Positions 44,019 to 54,513 are shown, numbered from the stretch's first letter. The stretch: 64,000 bases of DNA from an uncultured Cytophagales bacterium (GCA_938002655.1 CALLAC010000017.1:160751-224750); one strand, 5' to 3'. Program-made: numbers and translations. The notes: generated by a model from the letters alone, not told the origin.

Positions 44019-45242
44019 ATGGATATACATTTGGATAGCATAGAAGCGGCTTTAGAAGATTTGCGTCAGGGAAAAGTTGTGATTGTGGTTGATGATGAAA
44101 ATCGTGAAAATGAAGGCGATTTTATTTGTGCCGCCGAAGCCATTACCCCTGAAATTGTCAATTTTATGGTCAAAGAGGCTCGCGGTTATTTGTGTGTAGC
44201 TCTCACCGAGAAAAGATGCGAAGAATTGAAATTAGACCTAATGGTAGGACAAAACACGGACCCACACAAAACAGCCTTTACAGTAACTGTAGATTTGCTC
44301 GGGCACGGCAATACCACAGGCATTTCGGCACAAGATAGAGCCCGTACTATCAAGGCTCTGGTAGATGAAAATACCAAACCCGAAGATTTAGGCAGACCTG
44401 GACACATCAACCCTCTGAAAGCCCGTGAGGGCGGTGTTTTACGTCGTGCAGGGCATACCGAAGCCTCTGTGGATCTGGCTCGCTTGGCTGGTTTTAAACC
44501 CGCAGGTGTACTCATTGAAGTAATGAACGAAGACGGCTCGATGGCTCGCCTGCCTCAACTCCGTAAGATAGCCGATAAATTTGGCTTAAAACTCATCTCT
44601 ATTGCCGATTTGATTGCCTACCGCCTTAAATACGATAGCCTCATTCATTGCGAAATTGGTGTACAACTGCCTTCTATTTGGGGGAACTTCGATTTGATAG
44701 CTTATCGCCAGATTGATACAGACGAAATTCACTTTGCTCTCGTAAAAGGTTCTTGGCAAAAAGATGAACCCGTACTAGTGCGTGTTCATTCTTCATGCAT
44801 TACAGGCGATATTTTCGGCTCTTGTCGTTGCGATTGCGGCCCGCAATTACATACTGCTATGCAAATGATTGAATCCGAAGGCAAAGGTGTTGTATTGTAT
44901 ATGAACCAAGAAGGAAGAGGCATTGGTATCATCAATAAACTCAAAGCCTACAAACTGCAAGAGCAAGGATTAGATACTGTACAGGCGAATTTAGCTCTTG
45001 GATTTCAAATGGATGCTCGCGATTACGGCGTAGGAGCTCAAATCTTGCGAGATTTAGGTATCACTAAAATTCGCCTCATTTCCAACAATCCCAAAAAAAG
45101 GGCAGGGCTGATGGGCTATGGTCTGGAAATTGTTGAAACCGTACCCATTGAAATTCAACCTAACCCCCATAACCAAAAATATTTAGAAACCAAACGCGAT
45201 AAAATGGGGCATAATATTCTGAAAAATTCTTCTGCAAATTAA
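44019..45242 (+). CDS. ribBA: Bifunctional DHBP synthase / GTP cyclohydrolase II
   Basis: Two entry reactions of riboflavin synthesis in one 407-residue protein. RibB domain 1-200: [13 protein letters not shown] acidic loop, [20 protein letters not shown]. RibA domain 205-400: [20 protein letters not shown] with zinc cysteines, [18 protein letters not shown] and LISNNPKK. Tail-to-tail with the TIGR01777 gene, only one base apart. No FMN riboswitch is recognisable upstream. Confidence 0.97.
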   Translation: MDIHLDSIEAALEDLRQGKVVIVVDDENRENEGDFICAAEAITPEIVNFMVKEARGYLCVALTEKRCEELKLDLMVGQNTDPHKTAFTVTVDLLGHGNTTGISAQDRARTIKALVDENTKPEDLGRPGHINPLKAREGGVLRRAGHTEASVDLARLAGFKPAGVLIEVMNEDGSMARLPQLRKIADKFGLKLISIADLIAYRLKYDSLIHCEIGVQLPSIWGNFDLIAYRQIDTDEIHFALVKGSWQKDEPVLVRVHSSCITGDIFGSCRCDCGPQLHTAMQMIESEGKGVVLYMNQEGRGIGIINKLKAYKLQEQGLDTVQANLALGFQMDARDYGVGAQILRDLGITKIRLISNNPKKRAGLMGYGLEIVETVPIEIQPNPHNQKYLETKRDKMGHNILKNSSAN

Positions 45243-45243
45243 A

Positions 45244-46152
45244 TCACTGTGTTAGTAAATCTTGTAGGGCTTCTTGTAAGGTGGGAAACTGATACTGAAA
45301 ACCTGCTTTCAATATTTTTTCATTGGACACTCGATTACCTCCGAGTACCATTCGAGACATTTCGCCTACCATTAGTTTGAGAACAAAACTTGGTATATTT
45401 GGCAAAAAAAGAGGCTTGCCAATAGTACGAGCCGCAGTCTGAGTAAGCTCAGCATTTGTACAAGGTTTGTTTCCAACAGCATTGAACACACCCTTCAAAT
45501 GTTCATTTTCTAATGCAAAAACAAACATTTGAGCAAGGTCTTTGATATGTATCCAAGACATATATTGCCTTCCACTCCCCAAAGCCGCTCCCAAGCCCCA
45601 ACGAATCGGTTGTAAAAGTTTGGGCAAAGCTCCGCCTTCTTTGGCAAGCACGATACCTATGCGTAAAATTACCGTCCGAATGCCCAAATCAGCTACTTTT
45701 TGTACTTCTGCTTCCCATTTTTTTGTAACATCAGCCAAAAAATCGGTACCATAAGGGCTATTTTCATCAAGCCATTGCTCACCTGTATCAAAGCCATAAA
45801 TACCCACTGCCGAAGCAGAAATAAAAGATTTTACAGAATGTTGCGTGTGTTTTAGAGTTTTACAGAGCAATTGTGTTGAAAGTACTCTGCTATCTACTAT
45901 TTCTTTTTTATAGCTTTCTGTCCAGGATTTATCGGCTATACCTGCACCTGCCAAATGGATAATGCCTTCTGCTTCTGTAATTGCTTCTTTTTCGATTGCT
46001 TGTTGATAAATGTCCCATTCATATACTTTTACCGAAGGAATTGACTTTTTCTTCCGGCTCAAATAAGCCACAGTGTAGCCTTTGGCTAAGAGCAATTCTG
46101 TAATTTTTTTACCTATCAGTCCTGTACCACCTGTAATAAGAATGTGTTTCAT
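45244..46152 (-). CDS. TIGR01777-family NAD-dependent epimerase-like oxidoreductase
   Basis: 302 residues, atypical extended SDR: ITGGTGLIGKKITELL (6-21), IIHLAGAGIADKSWTESYK, SASAVGIYG, and a C-terminal DUF1731-type domain (about 250-298, GEMSRMVLGGNRVSNEK). Substrate unknown. Probably co-transcribed with the upstream DUF58 gene, whose stop is 44 bp before its start. Confidence 0.92.
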   Translation of the reverse strand: MKHILITGGTGLIGKKITELLLAKGYTVAYLSRKKKSIPSVKVYEWDIYQQAIEKEAITEAEGIIHLAGAGIADKSWTESYKKEIVDSRVLSTQLLCKTLKHTQHSVKSFISASAVGIYGFDTGEQWLDENSPYGTDFLADVTKKWEAEVQKVADLGIRTVILRIGIVLAKEGGALPKLLQPIRWGLGAALGSGRQYMSWIHIKDLAQMFVFALENEHLKGVFNAVGNKPCTNAELTQTAARTIGKPLFLPNIPSFVLKLMVGEMSRMVLGGNRVSNEKILKAGFQYQFPTLQEALQDLLTQ

Positions 46153-46196
46153 TGATTTGAAATTGAAATAACCTTGTCGTTAAACTTTCAAGGAGC

Positions 46197-47087
46197 TCAA
46201 AATGTTTTTGAATATCTGCTTTTCAGATTGTGTTTTCGTTTTTTGAAAAGTTCTAAAAGTTTGGGAATAAAATCTTCTTGGGTATTTATAGAAAGATAAT
46301 TTGCATCATTTTTAAGAGCAATTTCTTGGAGTTTTTCTTGAATATTTTCAAAACGAGGTTTTTGCAAAGCTCTGAAAGCTCTTGAATTTGTATTTACCCA
46401 TATAGTAAGTTTACTTTCTTTATCCCATACAGGAACAATGCCCATAGCAGGCAAGCGAATTTCTTGTGTATCAAAAAGATGGAGCATCACAAGGTCGTGT
46501 TTTTGGGCAAGGGCTTTGAGATGATGCTCGTAATTTTCACCAATAAAATCAGAAATGAGAATAATCACACTTTTACGTTTGATGGTTTGGAGTGTGTAAA
46601 TAATCATTTGAGCAAGGTTAGTTTGAGTAGATTGTGGTTTGAGCTTGAAAAGGTTGAAAATCATTTCGTAGGCATATTTTTCACCTTTCTGAGGTTTCAT
46701 ATAACGCTCTTTCTGGTCAGAAAAACAAATCAGCCCTATGTTATTTTTTTCTTTTGCCGCCGAAAGTGCTAGTACTCCTACAATTTCATAAGCCAAACTT
46801 ATTTTATTTTTCTGAAAACCAATTTCTTGCGAAGCACTTACATCTAGCACAAAAAAAACTGTTTGCTCTTTTTCTTCTTGAAATTCTTTTACGAAAAGCC
46901 CTTGTCCTTTGGCACTTACGTTCCAATCTATCCGACGGACATCGTCTCCGTACAAATAGTCACGTACATCAGAAAACTCTAACCCCGACCCTTTAAATAT
47001 AGAGTGAAAATCCCCTTGCATGTATGTATTTACAGCCTTTCGGATTTGGATTTCATACTTACGAATTTTACTTAAAATTTCTTGCAT
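46197..47087 (-). CDS. DUF58 protein (vWA-like)
   Basis: 296 residues with the DUF58 core FSDVRDYLYGDDVRRIDWNVSA, split here as FSDVRDYLYGDD and RRIDWN, at about 38-56, then a von Willebrand A-like domain VFFVLDVSASQEIGF with a DxSxS MIDAS motif. Family members are usually paired with MoxR ATPases; none is in the window. Cytosolic; role inferred to be chaperone-like. Divergent from the DUF4296 gene (60 bp). Confidence 0.93.
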   Translation of the reverse strand: MQEILSKIRKYEIQIRKAVNTYMQGDFHSIFKGSGLEFSDVRDYLYGDDVRRIDWNVSAKGQGLFVKEFQEEKEQTVFFVLDVSASQEIGFQKNKISLAYEIVGVLALSAAKEKNNIGLICFSDQKERYMKPQKGEKYAYEMIFNLFKLKPQSTQTNLAQMIIYTLQTIKRKSVIILISDFIGENYEHHLKALAQKHDLVMLHLFDTQEIRLPAMGIVPVWDKESKLTIWVNTNSRAFRALQKPRFENIQEKLQEIALKNDANYLSINTQEDFIPKLLELFKKRKHNLKSRYSKTF

Positions 47088-47147
47088 TGTTGGTAAAGTT
47101 TTGTCGATGTACTAATTTAGCAACAAAATTGAGAATATTCTTTGGCT

Positions 47148-47666
47148 ATGAAATATTTTTTGATACATTTTTGGAAAAAGATAGCAAGCAACTCTTTAAT
47201 GGTTATTGGGTGGCTTTGGGGAAGCGTTGCTTGCCAAAGCAACTCTAAACAAGTACCAACTCTTATTGCACCTGAAAAAATGATTCGCATACTTATTGAT
47301 ATTCATTTAGCCGAATCGCAAGTACCCAGCTTGGTTAGTACACCTGATTCGGCTTACTTTCTCAATAAGGCTTTTGAACGAAAAGTTTTTCAAAAGCACC
47401 AAATTGATTCGGCTACTTATTATCAAAGTTATGCCTATTATCTTGAAAATATCGCAGAATTTGAAAAAATCTATGCCGTAGTAGTAGATAGCTTGGTATA
47501 TCGGGAAAGTACTCATAATCTGGGAAAACCTATGGAATCTTCCTCAAAGAAAACGAATTCTGTTCCCAACCTTATCAAAACTCCTACGGATAGTTCAGGA
47601 TTAGAACTTAAAAAGAAACTTCGAAAAAAAATCTTTGAAAATCGAGGAAAAGAGTTGGAAATTTGA
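47148..47666 (+). CDS. DUF4296 lipoprotein
   Basis: 172 residues from ATG 47148. The hydrophobic leader (SLMVIGWLWGSVAC) ends in a lipobox cysteine near 29; then the DUF4296 pattern IRILIDIHLAESQVP and FERKVFQKHQIDSATYYQSY. The C-terminal 50 residues are lysine/serine-rich and disordered. Bacteroidetes-specific family of unknown role. Confidence 0.88.
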   Translation: MKYFLIHFWKKIASNSLMVIGWLWGSVACQSNSKQVPTLIAPEKMIRILIDIHLAESQVPSLVSTPDSAYFLNKAFERKVFQKHQIDSATYYQSYAYYLENIAEFEKIYAVVVDSLVYRESTHNLGKPMESSSKKTNSVPNLIKTPTDSSGLELKKKLRKKIFENRGKELEI

Positions 47667-47751
47667 TTTTCAGACTTTTGAAAAATTTTATTTAGATTTT
47701 TTCAAAACAATTATATGATTGTTGCAACATTTTTTATTTTTTTGCGTTATC

Positions 47752-47785
47752 AAATAAAAAAGCTACGGCAAAAATTGTCGTAGCT
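47752..47785 (-). terminator. Terminator of the PAP2 gene
   Basis: AGCTACGGCAA (47761-47771) pairs with TTGTCGTAGCT (47775-47785, one G-T). On the minus strand it is followed by TTTTTATTT. It lies 44 bp after the PAP2 stop. Confidence 0.75.
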
Positions 47786-47828
47786 CTTGCAGAAGTTGTT
47801 TTTTCATAATTTTGGTTAAGGAAAGGCC

Positions 47829-48482
47829 TTACAATTTTTGTAAGGTTTTTCTATTTTGCATGTTAAACCATTTGTAGGCAATAGTAGCAGAAATCATGCC
47901 AATCCACGAACCTGCAAAAACATCTATCAAAAAGTGTTGTTGAAGATACATTCTTGAAAAGCCTACAGCTATTGCGGCAAGTATTGCCACTATTTGCCAA
48001 AGCGGATGTTTGTGAAAAAAGGCTATCAAGGCGAAAGCTGAGAAAGCCGTAGCCGTATGCCCCGAAGGAAAGCTCATATACGAATGCACTTCCACCCCTT
48101 CTACAAAGTTTAGTGAAGCTATTCCCTCAAAAAAACTTTTAGGACGTGGCAGAGTATCAAACAAAAAGTTTTTAAGCAACTGCACAATAGCTACGTGCAA
48201 TGCAACGGCAATGAGCATAGCTCTCAATTTAAGAAAATGCCGTTTGTAAAGAAAAATTAGCCCCATTACAACATATACACTTGCTTCGCCCAAATAAGTG
48301 ATTTTAGGGAAAAGCCAATCCCCAAAAGCTGTATGCCAACGATTTATAGCAAGATGAATTTCAGCTTTAGAAAACAATAACAAACTCGTTCCTGCTAGGA
48401 GCCAAAATGCAAAAACTCCACCCCAAAAGTAAGGCTTATCTATGAGAATTTTCCATATAAAAGGCTTTTTTGAAGTTTGCAT
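47829..48482 (-). CDS. PAP2-family phosphatase
   Basis: 217 residues from ATG 48482 (upstream start is a TTG). Six membrane helices with the three phosphatase motifs: KNFLFDTLPRPKSF, SFPSGHTATAFS and SRMYLQQHFLIDVFAGS. Likely hydrolyses undecaprenyl diphosphate or a phospholipid phosphate at the outer face of the inner membrane. Confidence 0.93.
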   Translation of the reverse strand: MQTSKKPFIWKILIDKPYFWGGVFAFWLLAGTSLLLFSKAEIHLAINRWHTAFGDWLFPKITYLGEASVYVVMGLIFLYKRHFLKLRAMLIAVALHVAIVQLLKNFLFDTLPRPKSFFEGIASLNFVEGVEVHSYMSFPSGHTATAFSAFALIAFFHKHPLWQIVAILAAIAVGFSRMYLQQHFLIDVFAGSWIGMISATIAYKWFNMQNRKTLQKL

Positions 48483-48564
48483 TTGTTTTTTTGTAAAACT
48501 ATTAGCAATTTGCTTGCCCAAAGTAAAGTAAAATTTAGCTTTTTACCTAAAAAAACTTACTACA

Positions 48565-49545
48565 ATGATACGCAACAATTGGACAAAAGAAGAAATTTCA
48601 GCAATTTATCATAAACCCATCTTAGAACTTATCTATCAGGCCGCTACTATTCACAGGCAGTACCACGACCCAAATGAAATACAAGTTTGTACGCTACTTT
48701 CTATCAAAACAGGCGGATGCCCCGAAGATTGTGCTTATTGCCCACAAGCGGCTCGCTATCATACTGATATTAAGGTAGAAAAACTTTTAGACGTGCAAAC
48801 TGTATTACAAAAAGCTACGGAAGCTAAAAAAGCAGGTAGCACACGCTTTTGTATGGGAGCCGCTTGGCGTGAAGTTCGTAACAACCGAGATTTCGATAAA
48901 GTCCTTGAGATGGTGAAAGGAGTAGCTCAAATGGGTCTGGAAGTGTGCTGTACTTTGGGAATGCTTACCGAAGAGCAAGCCCTCAAACTCAAAGAAGCAG
49001 GTTTATACGCGTATAATCATAATTTGGATACCAGCGAAGAATTTTATGACGAAATTATTTCTACACGTACCTACCAAGACCGCCTCAATACGATTGCTAA
49101 TGCCAATAAAGCAAATATCTCTGTGTGCTCAGGCGGAATTATAGGTATGGGAGAAAGTATTGAAGATAGAATTGCTATGCTCTGTACACTTGCTACTCTG
49201 CCCCAACACCCCGAATCGGTTCCTATCAATGCTCTTGTACCTGTAGCAGGCACACCTTTGGAAAATCAGCCAAAAGTTTCGGTATGGGAAATGGTACGAA
49301 TGATAGCCACCGCCCGAATTCTGATGCCCAAAGCAATGGTACGCCTTTCAGCAGGCAGAGTGCGTATGAACATAGAAGAACAGGCTTTATGCTTTTTGGC
49401 AGGGGCTAACTCTATCTTTGCAGGCGATAAACTGCTCACTACCCCTAACCCCGATTATGTTTCCGACCAAGAAATGTTCCAAGTACTTAACCTCAAACCT
49501 CGTCAAGCTTATAAAAGCGAGCTTGCAGAGAGTTTGAAAGTCTGA
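48565..49545 (+). CDS. bioB: Biotin synthase
   Basis: Radical-SAM sulfur insertion into dethiobiotin. 326 residues; cluster-binding C52, C56, C59 in [28 protein letters not shown], and [14 protein letters not shown]. No other bio genes are adjacent. The ABM gene follows after 13 bp. Confidence 0.97.
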   Translation: MIRNNWTKEEISAIYHKPILELIYQAATIHRQYHDPNEIQVCTLLSIKTGGCPEDCAYCPQAARYHTDIKVEKLLDVQTVLQKATEAKKAGSTRFCMGAAWREVRNNRDFDKVLEMVKGVAQMGLEVCCTLGMLTEEQALKLKEAGLYAYNHNLDTSEEFYDEIISTRTYQDRLNTIANANKANISVCSGGIIGMGESIEDRIAMLCTLATLPQHPESVPINALVPVAGTPLENQPKVSVWEMVRMIATARILMPKAMVRLSAGRVRMNIEEQALCFLAGANSIFAGDKLLTTPNPDYVSDQEMFQVLNLKPRQAYKSELAESLKV

Positions 49546-49558
49546 TTTTGCAAGTTTT

Positions 49559-49864
49559 ATGCTTATCCGTATAGTCAGAATGTATTTTCAGGCAGATAAG
49601 GTGCAAGAGTTTTTAGAAGTTTTTGAAAATTCCAAGCATCTTATCCGCCACTTTGAAGGTTGTAAGCATTTGGAATTATGGCAAGATGCTAATTTTCCAA
49701 ATATTTTTTGCACTTATAGCCATTGGGAAAGTGAAGCACATTTGGAAAATTATCGTAATTCCGAACTTTTCCGCACTACTTGGGCAAAAACTAAACCGCT
49801 TTTTGAGAAAAAACCTTATGCTTTTTCCGTAAGGCTCAATCAAGTTGTTTCAAACTCTCGATAA
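49559..49864 (+). CDS. Antibiotic-biosynthesis-monooxygenase (ABM) domain protein
   Basis: 101-residue ferredoxin-like alpha+beta barrel: MLIRIVRMYFQADKVQEFLE, FEGCKHLELWQD and TYSHWESEAHLENYRNS. Such proteins are dimers acting as small oxygenases or heme-degrading enzymes; no diagnostic residue selects one. Overlaps convergent rpe by 29 bp. Confidence 0.88.
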   Translation: MLIRIVRMYFQADKVQEFLEVFENSKHLIRHFEGCKHLELWQDANFPNIFCTYSHWESEAHLENYRNSELFRTTWAKTKPLFEKKPYAFSVRLNQVVSNSR

Positions 49865-50492
49865 TTTGATGCGGATGAGTAGCACTGAATACAAAACTTC
49901 CTGCCACCAATACATCTGCTCCTGCCTGCACAAGCTCTCTGGCATTGGCACTATTCACCCCCCCATCTATTTCGATAAGCGTATGAGCCTTTTTGCTATC
50001 AATCAGATTGCGTAGGGCTTTAAGTTTTTCAAAAGTGCTTTCAATGAACATTTGCCCACCAAAACCCGGATTTACCGACATCAGGCATACCAAATCAATT
50101 TCTTGGATAATAGGTTCTAACAAAGCTACCGATGTATGCGGGTTGATGGCTACGCCTGCTTTACAGCTCAAACCCTTGATTTGCTGAATATTGCGGTGTA
50201 AATGCGGACATGCCTCTAAATGTATTGAAATTACCGAAGCCCCTAAATCTTTAAACTCCCTTAAATACCGTTCGGGTTTTTCTATCATCAGATGGTAGTC
50301 CAGAGGCTTTTTGGTATACTTACGAATAGCTTTGCAAACAGGCATACCAAAAGAAATATTTGGAACAAACAAGCCGTCCATAATATCCAGATGTATCCAA
50401 TCGGCTTGGCTAGTGTTCAGCATTTCTACTTCTTTTTGTAAATGAGCAAAATCTGCCGCCAAAATAGAGGGAGCAACAATAGGTGTTTTCAT
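49836..50492 (-). CDS. rpe: Ribulose-phosphate 3-epimerase
   Basis: TIM-barrel enzyme of the pentose phosphate pathway, 218 residues: PSILAADFAHLQKEV, HLDIMDGLFVPNISFG (metal His/Asp), DYHLMIEKPE, MSVNPGFGGQMFI and EIDGGVNSANA. Its ATG overlaps the TetR-gene stop (ATGA). Tail overlap of 29 bp with the ABM gene. Confidence 0.97.
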   Translation of the reverse strand: MKTPIVAPSILAADFAHLQKEVEMLNTSQADWIHLDIMDGLFVPNISFGMPVCKAIRKYTKKPLDYHLMIEKPERYLREFKDLGASVISIHLEACPHLHRNIQQIKGLSCKAGVAINPHTSVALLEPIIQEIDLVCLMSVNPGFGGQMFIESTFEKLKALRNLIDSKKAHTLIEIDGGVNSANARELVQAGADVLVAGSFVFSATHPHQIIESLKQLD

Positions 50493-51103
50493 TCTATTTT
50501 TAGCAATTTAGTTACAAATTCAAAAGAACTACTGATGAGATATTTTAGGGTTTGCTTATCGCTGGTGTTCAATCTTTTACGAATAAGCAAGGCACACTGC
50601 CCGTGTATGTAAGACCAAAACATAAAAGCCACAACCTTGTAGTCATCTCCTTTAATCTGTTTTGCAACCAGACAGGCTTCGGTAATTTCTTCGATGGTTT
50701 TATAGAGTTGATGCCCTCTTTTCCAAGCGGTACTTTCATCTTTGAAGGCTTGCAAATGTGCGTTATCAATAAACATTAGGTCATAATATTGGGGATTATC
50801 AAAGGCAAAGTTCAGATATACTTTACCTACGGCGAGCAAACGTTCAAAAGGCTGAACAATCGTTTTGGTAGCCTCCAGTTTTTCATAAAGCAAATCAAAG
50901 GCTTTGTTTTGCAATTGTATGAAAATATCGTTTTTGTCTTTGAAATACAGATAAATAGTAGCAGGGCTATATTCAATAGCATCAGAAATGGTACGAATGC
51001 TTGTACCTTCATAGCCTTTTTCTAAAAAAATTTGATAAGCAGTTTCTAAAATTTTGTTCCGAATAGCTTCCTTTTCTCGCTTTTTACGCTCTGAAATTCC
51101 CAT
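50489..51103 (-). CDS. TetR/AcrR-family regulator
   Basis: 204 residues from ATG 51103. N-terminal helix-turn-helix ILETAYQIFLEKGYEGTSIR then SPATIYLYFKDKNDIF; C-terminal ligand domain with a hydrophobic helix bundle. Co-transcribed with rpe (ATGA overlap). Target unknown; no transporter adjacent. Confidence 0.92.
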   Translation of the reverse strand: MGISERKKREKEAIRNKILETAYQIFLEKGYEGTSIRTISDAIEYSPATIYLYFKDKNDIFIQLQNKAFDLLYEKLEATKTIVQPFERLLAVGKVYLNFAFDNPQYYDLMFIDNAHLQAFKDESTAWKRGHQLYKTIEEITEACLVAKQIKGDDYKVVAFMFWSYIHGQCALLIRKRLNTSDKQTLKYLISSSFEFVTKLLKIE

Positions 51104-51259
51104 ATAAGAATATGTATTTTGATTTGCCAAATTACAAATTCACTTTGAAATAAAAAATGAAATTAGCTTGCTTACAAAAAAAATTTCAAATCGTAGCAAA
51201 AACTTCAATTTGCTATGTATATTTGCAAGATTTTGTAAAGCTGTCAAAATTTGAGTTCA

Positions 51260-52633
51260 ATGCAAAGCAAAAAAATACACTTCATAGCAATTGGCGGTAG
51301 TGTAATGCACAATTTGGCTCTTACCTTACAGAAACAAGGCTACCAAATTACAGGTTCTGATGATGAAATTTACGAGCCTTCACGCTCTCGTTTAGAAAAA
51401 GCAGGCTTATTACCTGCTGAAATGGGATGGTTTCCTGAAAAAATTGACCCCTCCTTAGAAGCCATTATTGTGGGTATGCATGCCCGTAAAGATAACCCCG
51501 AACTCATCAAAGCTCGTGAGTTAGAAATTCCGATTTACTCATATGCCGAATATGTGTATTTGCATAGCATTGATAAACATAGGGTAGTAATTGCAGGTAG
51601 CCACGGCAAAACTACTATTACGGCAATGGTAATGCACGTTCTAAAATACCACAAGCGTAATTTTGATTACCTGGTGGGGGCAATGGTAGAAGGTTTTGAG
51701 CACACCGTCAAACTTTCCGAAGATGCCCCCCTTATCATCATAGAAGGCGATGAATACCCCGCAGGTCCTACTGCCCCTAAGCCCAAATTTTCTTATTACA
51801 AACACCATATTGGCTTGGTAAGCGGTGTAGCTTGGGACCATGCCAATGTTTATGAAACTGAAAACGACTATGTAAGACAATTTGAAAAATTCGCTGATGC
51901 TACTCCCAAAGGTGGAGCCATTATTTACGATAGCGACGACTATCTTGGCAATTTTCTCTGTGAAAAAGAAAGACCTGATGTTGCCAACATTCCTTATCAG
52001 ACACATCTATACAAGATAAAAAACGGACAAACTTATCTCATTACCAAAGAAGGTAAAGAGATACCTGTGCTTGTTTTCGGTGAGCATAATATGAAAAATA
52101 TTAGTGGTGCCAAAGCAGTTTGTGAAAGGCTTTTTATCAACGAAAGTAAATTTTATGAGGCTATTCAGAGCTTCAAAGGAGCGGCAAATCGTTTAGAAAC
52201 CCTCGCAAAAAACGAAAAGACACATATCTTTAAAGACTTTGCTCATGCCCCCTCAAAGGTAAGAGCTTCTACGCAAGCTCTTAAAAACCTTTACCCTGAA
52301 AGAAAGCTCATTGCTTGCTTAGAACTACATACTTTCAGCAGTTTGAACAAAAACTTTTTACCCCAATACAAGGGCTCGCTCAAATACGCCGATTTGCCCG
52401 TAGTATATTTCAATCCGAAGGTAGTAGAACACAAAAAACTGCCTCCTATCAGTGCCGAGGATATCAGAACTGCCTTTGATATGCCCAATCTCCAAGTTTT
52501 TGAAGATAGTAAAAAATTTGCAGATTTTCTCAAGTCTCAAAATTATGCCAATACCTCACTGCTCTTGATGAGTTCAGGCAATTTTGATAATTTGCCACTC
52601 AAACAAATGGCAGAGGAAATGATTGCTCAATAA
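51260..52633 (+). CDS. mpl: Mpl-like UDP-N-acetylmuramate:tripeptide ligase
   Basis: Mur-ligase fold, 457 residues from ATG 51260 (a TTG at 51251 is the alternative). N-terminal UDP-MurNAc domain IHFIAIGGSVMHNLALTL, ATP loop AGSHGKTTITAMV, GDEYPAGPTAP in place of the MurC GDEYD loop, and NMKNISGAKAVCERL. These features fit the Mpl peptidoglycan-recycling ligase rather than MurC. Followed by an exonuclease gene 27 bp on. A TATATTTG -7-like box lies at 51218-51225. Confidence 0.9.
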   Translation: MQSKKIHFIAIGGSVMHNLALTLQKQGYQITGSDDEIYEPSRSRLEKAGLLPAEMGWFPEKIDPSLEAIIVGMHARKDNPELIKARELEIPIYSYAEYVYLHSIDKHRVVIAGSHGKTTITAMVMHVLKYHKRNFDYLVGAMVEGFEHTVKLSEDAPLIIIEGDEYPAGPTAPKPKFSYYKHHIGLVSGVAWDHANVYETENDYVRQFEKFADATPKGGAIIYDSDDYLGNFLCEKERPDVANIPYQTHLYKIKNGQTYLITKEGKEIPVLVFGEHNMKNISGAKAVCERLFINESKFYEAIQSFKGAANRLETLAKNEKTHIFKDFAHAPSKVRASTQALKNLYPERKLIACLELHTFSSLNKNFLPQYKGSLKYADLPVVYFNPKVVEHKKLPPISAEDIRTAFDMPNLQVFEDSKKFADFLKSQNYANTSLLLMSSGNFDNLPLKQMAEEMIAQ

Positions 52634-52660
52634 AAAATACAACAAAAGATAGCTCAAAGT

Positions 52661-53467
52661 ATGAATTTAGCCCTCAAAAAACCTTTGGTTTTTTTTGATT
52701 TAGAAACCACAGGAACCAATTTTACCAAAGATAGAATTGTAGAGTATGCTTTTTTGAAAGTTTTTCCGAATGGCAATTCTGAATGGCGAGTACAAAAAAT
52801 AAACCCTGAAATGCCTATACCACCTGAAAGTAGTGCTTTTCATGGCATTTATGATGAAGATGTAAAAGATGCTCCTACTTTTAAGCAGGTAGCCAAAGAA
52901 CTTGCTAATTTTTTAGAAGGCTCCGATTTTGCAGGATTTAATATTCTCGGCTTTGATATTCCCTTACTAGTTGAAGAATTTCTACGAGCAGGCGTTGATT
53001 TCTCACTGAAAAATAGGCGTTTCATTGATGCCCAAAGAATTTTTCACCTGATGGAACCTCGGGATTTGAGTGCCGCTTATAAATTCTATTGTGGAAAAAA
53101 TTTGGAAAATGCTCACACAGCAAAAGCTGACGTACAAGCTACTTTTGAAGTTTTACAAGCTCAAATTGATTTGTATGCAGGTAAAAAAATCAAAGATAAG
53201 AAAACAGGCAACGAAATTGAACCTATTCGCAACGATATGGACGCACTGCACGAACTTACTACCAAAAAAGTAGTAGATTTTGCCGGAACAATGATTTACA
53301 ACAACGAAGGAAAAGAAGTGTTCAATATCGGTAAGCACAAAGGAAAGCTCGTAGAAGAAGTACTCAAAAACGAACCCAATTACTACGATTGGTTTCAAAA
53401 AGCAGATTTTTCTTTGGACTCTAAAAGAAAACTGACCGAAATCAAACTTCGCTTATTTTACAAATAG
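52661..53467 (+). CDS. DnaQ-like 3'-5' exonuclease with C-terminal extension
   Basis: 268 residues. The DEDDh exonuclease domain (about 7-175) shows VFFDLETTGTN (D13, E15), AGFNILGFDIPLL and HTAKADVQATFEV. A C-terminal part (about 215-268, FNIGKHKGKLVEEVL, then YYDWFQKADF) resembles the small DUF3820-type domain. The combination is seen in Bacteroidetes. Substrate (DNA proofreading versus RNA/nucleotide) undecided. Ends two bases from the convergent M23 gene. Confidence 0.9.
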   Translation: MNLALKKPLVFFDLETTGTNFTKDRIVEYAFLKVFPNGNSEWRVQKINPEMPIPPESSAFHGIYDEDVKDAPTFKQVAKELANFLEGSDFAGFNILGFDIPLLVEEFLRAGVDFSLKNRRFIDAQRIFHLMEPRDLSAAYKFYCGKNLENAHTAKADVQATFEVLQAQIDLYAGKKIKDKKTGNEIEPIRNDMDALHELTTKKVVDFAGTMIYNNEGKEVFNIGKHKGKLVEEVLKNEPNYYDWFQKADFSLDSKRKLTEIKLRLFYK

Positions 53468-53469
53468 CT

Positions 53470-54513
53470 TCAACGCAAGCGTATTCTTTGCCCGGGTCTG
53501 AGTTTCGTATTTACCGAAATACGATTGACTACCGCCAAATAATTTACCCCCAAGCCATACTTTTGGGCTATACTTTGTAGTGTTTCGCCTGCTCTTACAA
53601 CATGAAAGTACTCACGTTTCACAACGGTATTGATATGCCTAAAATGAGCAGGCGTAAGAGCAAAATATTTCGAACGCACAAAAGGTACATCAGACTTCGG
53701 ATTTACTTCAAAAATAAGCAAAGGATTGAAGGCATTTCCTGCATACAACACCTCTAAATGCAGATGCGGTCCCGTACTCCACCCCGTAGAACCCCCTAAT
53801 CCTAATAACTCTCCTGCTTTTACTACTTGTCCTACTTTTACACTCAATTTGCTCATATGGGCATAAAGTGTTTCCAAACCATTGATGTGACGAACTACCA
53901 CATGATAACCATAGCCATACCCTGCCGTTGCAATGCGTACAATTCCATCGAAAATACTATAAATAGGTGTTCCTATACGCAAATTGAGGTCTATACCTTG
54001 GTGCATACGCCCCCAACGATAGCCAAAAGGCGAAGTAAGCAGAAGTTCGTCAAGAGGTTTTGACCAATATTGTCCTTTTACTTCATCGTATAAAGTAAGA
54101 TGAATGGTATCTTTGAGAGTAGAAGCATCACGACGGTAAGGGTTGATATACACCGAACTCCAAGTCTTGTAGTATTCTGCAGATTTTACCCAAACGCAAT
54201 CTATTTGTAAATATTCAGACACACGTACTACCGAAACTTCCGCAGTATCATCATCAAAACGAGGCTCAGCAGGGGGTTTGGGCTCACGTATCGGATTGAA
54301 CGGAACAGCTTCTTTTTTCAGCGTATCCAGACTTTCTACCATACTTTGCTGCAAGGTAGCTTTGGGGGGGGCTTGCTTGAATTGCTGTTTTTGCTTCTGG
54401 CTTTGGTTACGAATTTGCAGTTTATTCTGTTTGTATTTTTGTTCTTTTTTGGGAGGCTGAGCAAGAAGAAAATTAAAAGAGACTACCAAAAGCGTCGTAA
54501 GTATCCAATGCAT
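53470..54513 (-). CDS. M23 metallopeptidase with LysM domain
   Basis: 347 residues: signal peptide (to about A18), a Q/K-rich linker (20-75), a middle domain, and an M23 zinc endopeptidase (about 165-280) with HQGIDLNLRIGTPI (His and Asp ligands) and GPHLHLEV. A C-terminal LysM ends the protein (VRAGETLQSIAQKYGL). Likely periplasmic peptidoglycan hydrolase or activator. Confidence 0.93.
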   Translation of the reverse strand: MHWILTTLLVVSFNFLLAQPPKKEQKYKQNKLQIRNQSQKQKQQFKQAPPKATLQQSMVESLDTLKKEAVPFNPIREPKPPAEPRFDDDTAEVSVVRVSEYLQIDCVWVKSAEYYKTWSSVYINPYRRDASTLKDTIHLTLYDEVKGQYWSKPLDELLLTSPFGYRWGRMHQGIDLNLRIGTPIYSIFDGIVRIATAGYGYGYHVVVRHINGLETLYAHMSKLSVKVGQVVKAGELLGLGGSTGWSTGPHLHLEVLYAGNAFNPLLIFEVNPKSDVPFVRSKYFALTPAHFRHINTVVKREYFHVVRAGETLQSIAQKYGLGVNYLAVVNRISVNTKLRPGQRIRLR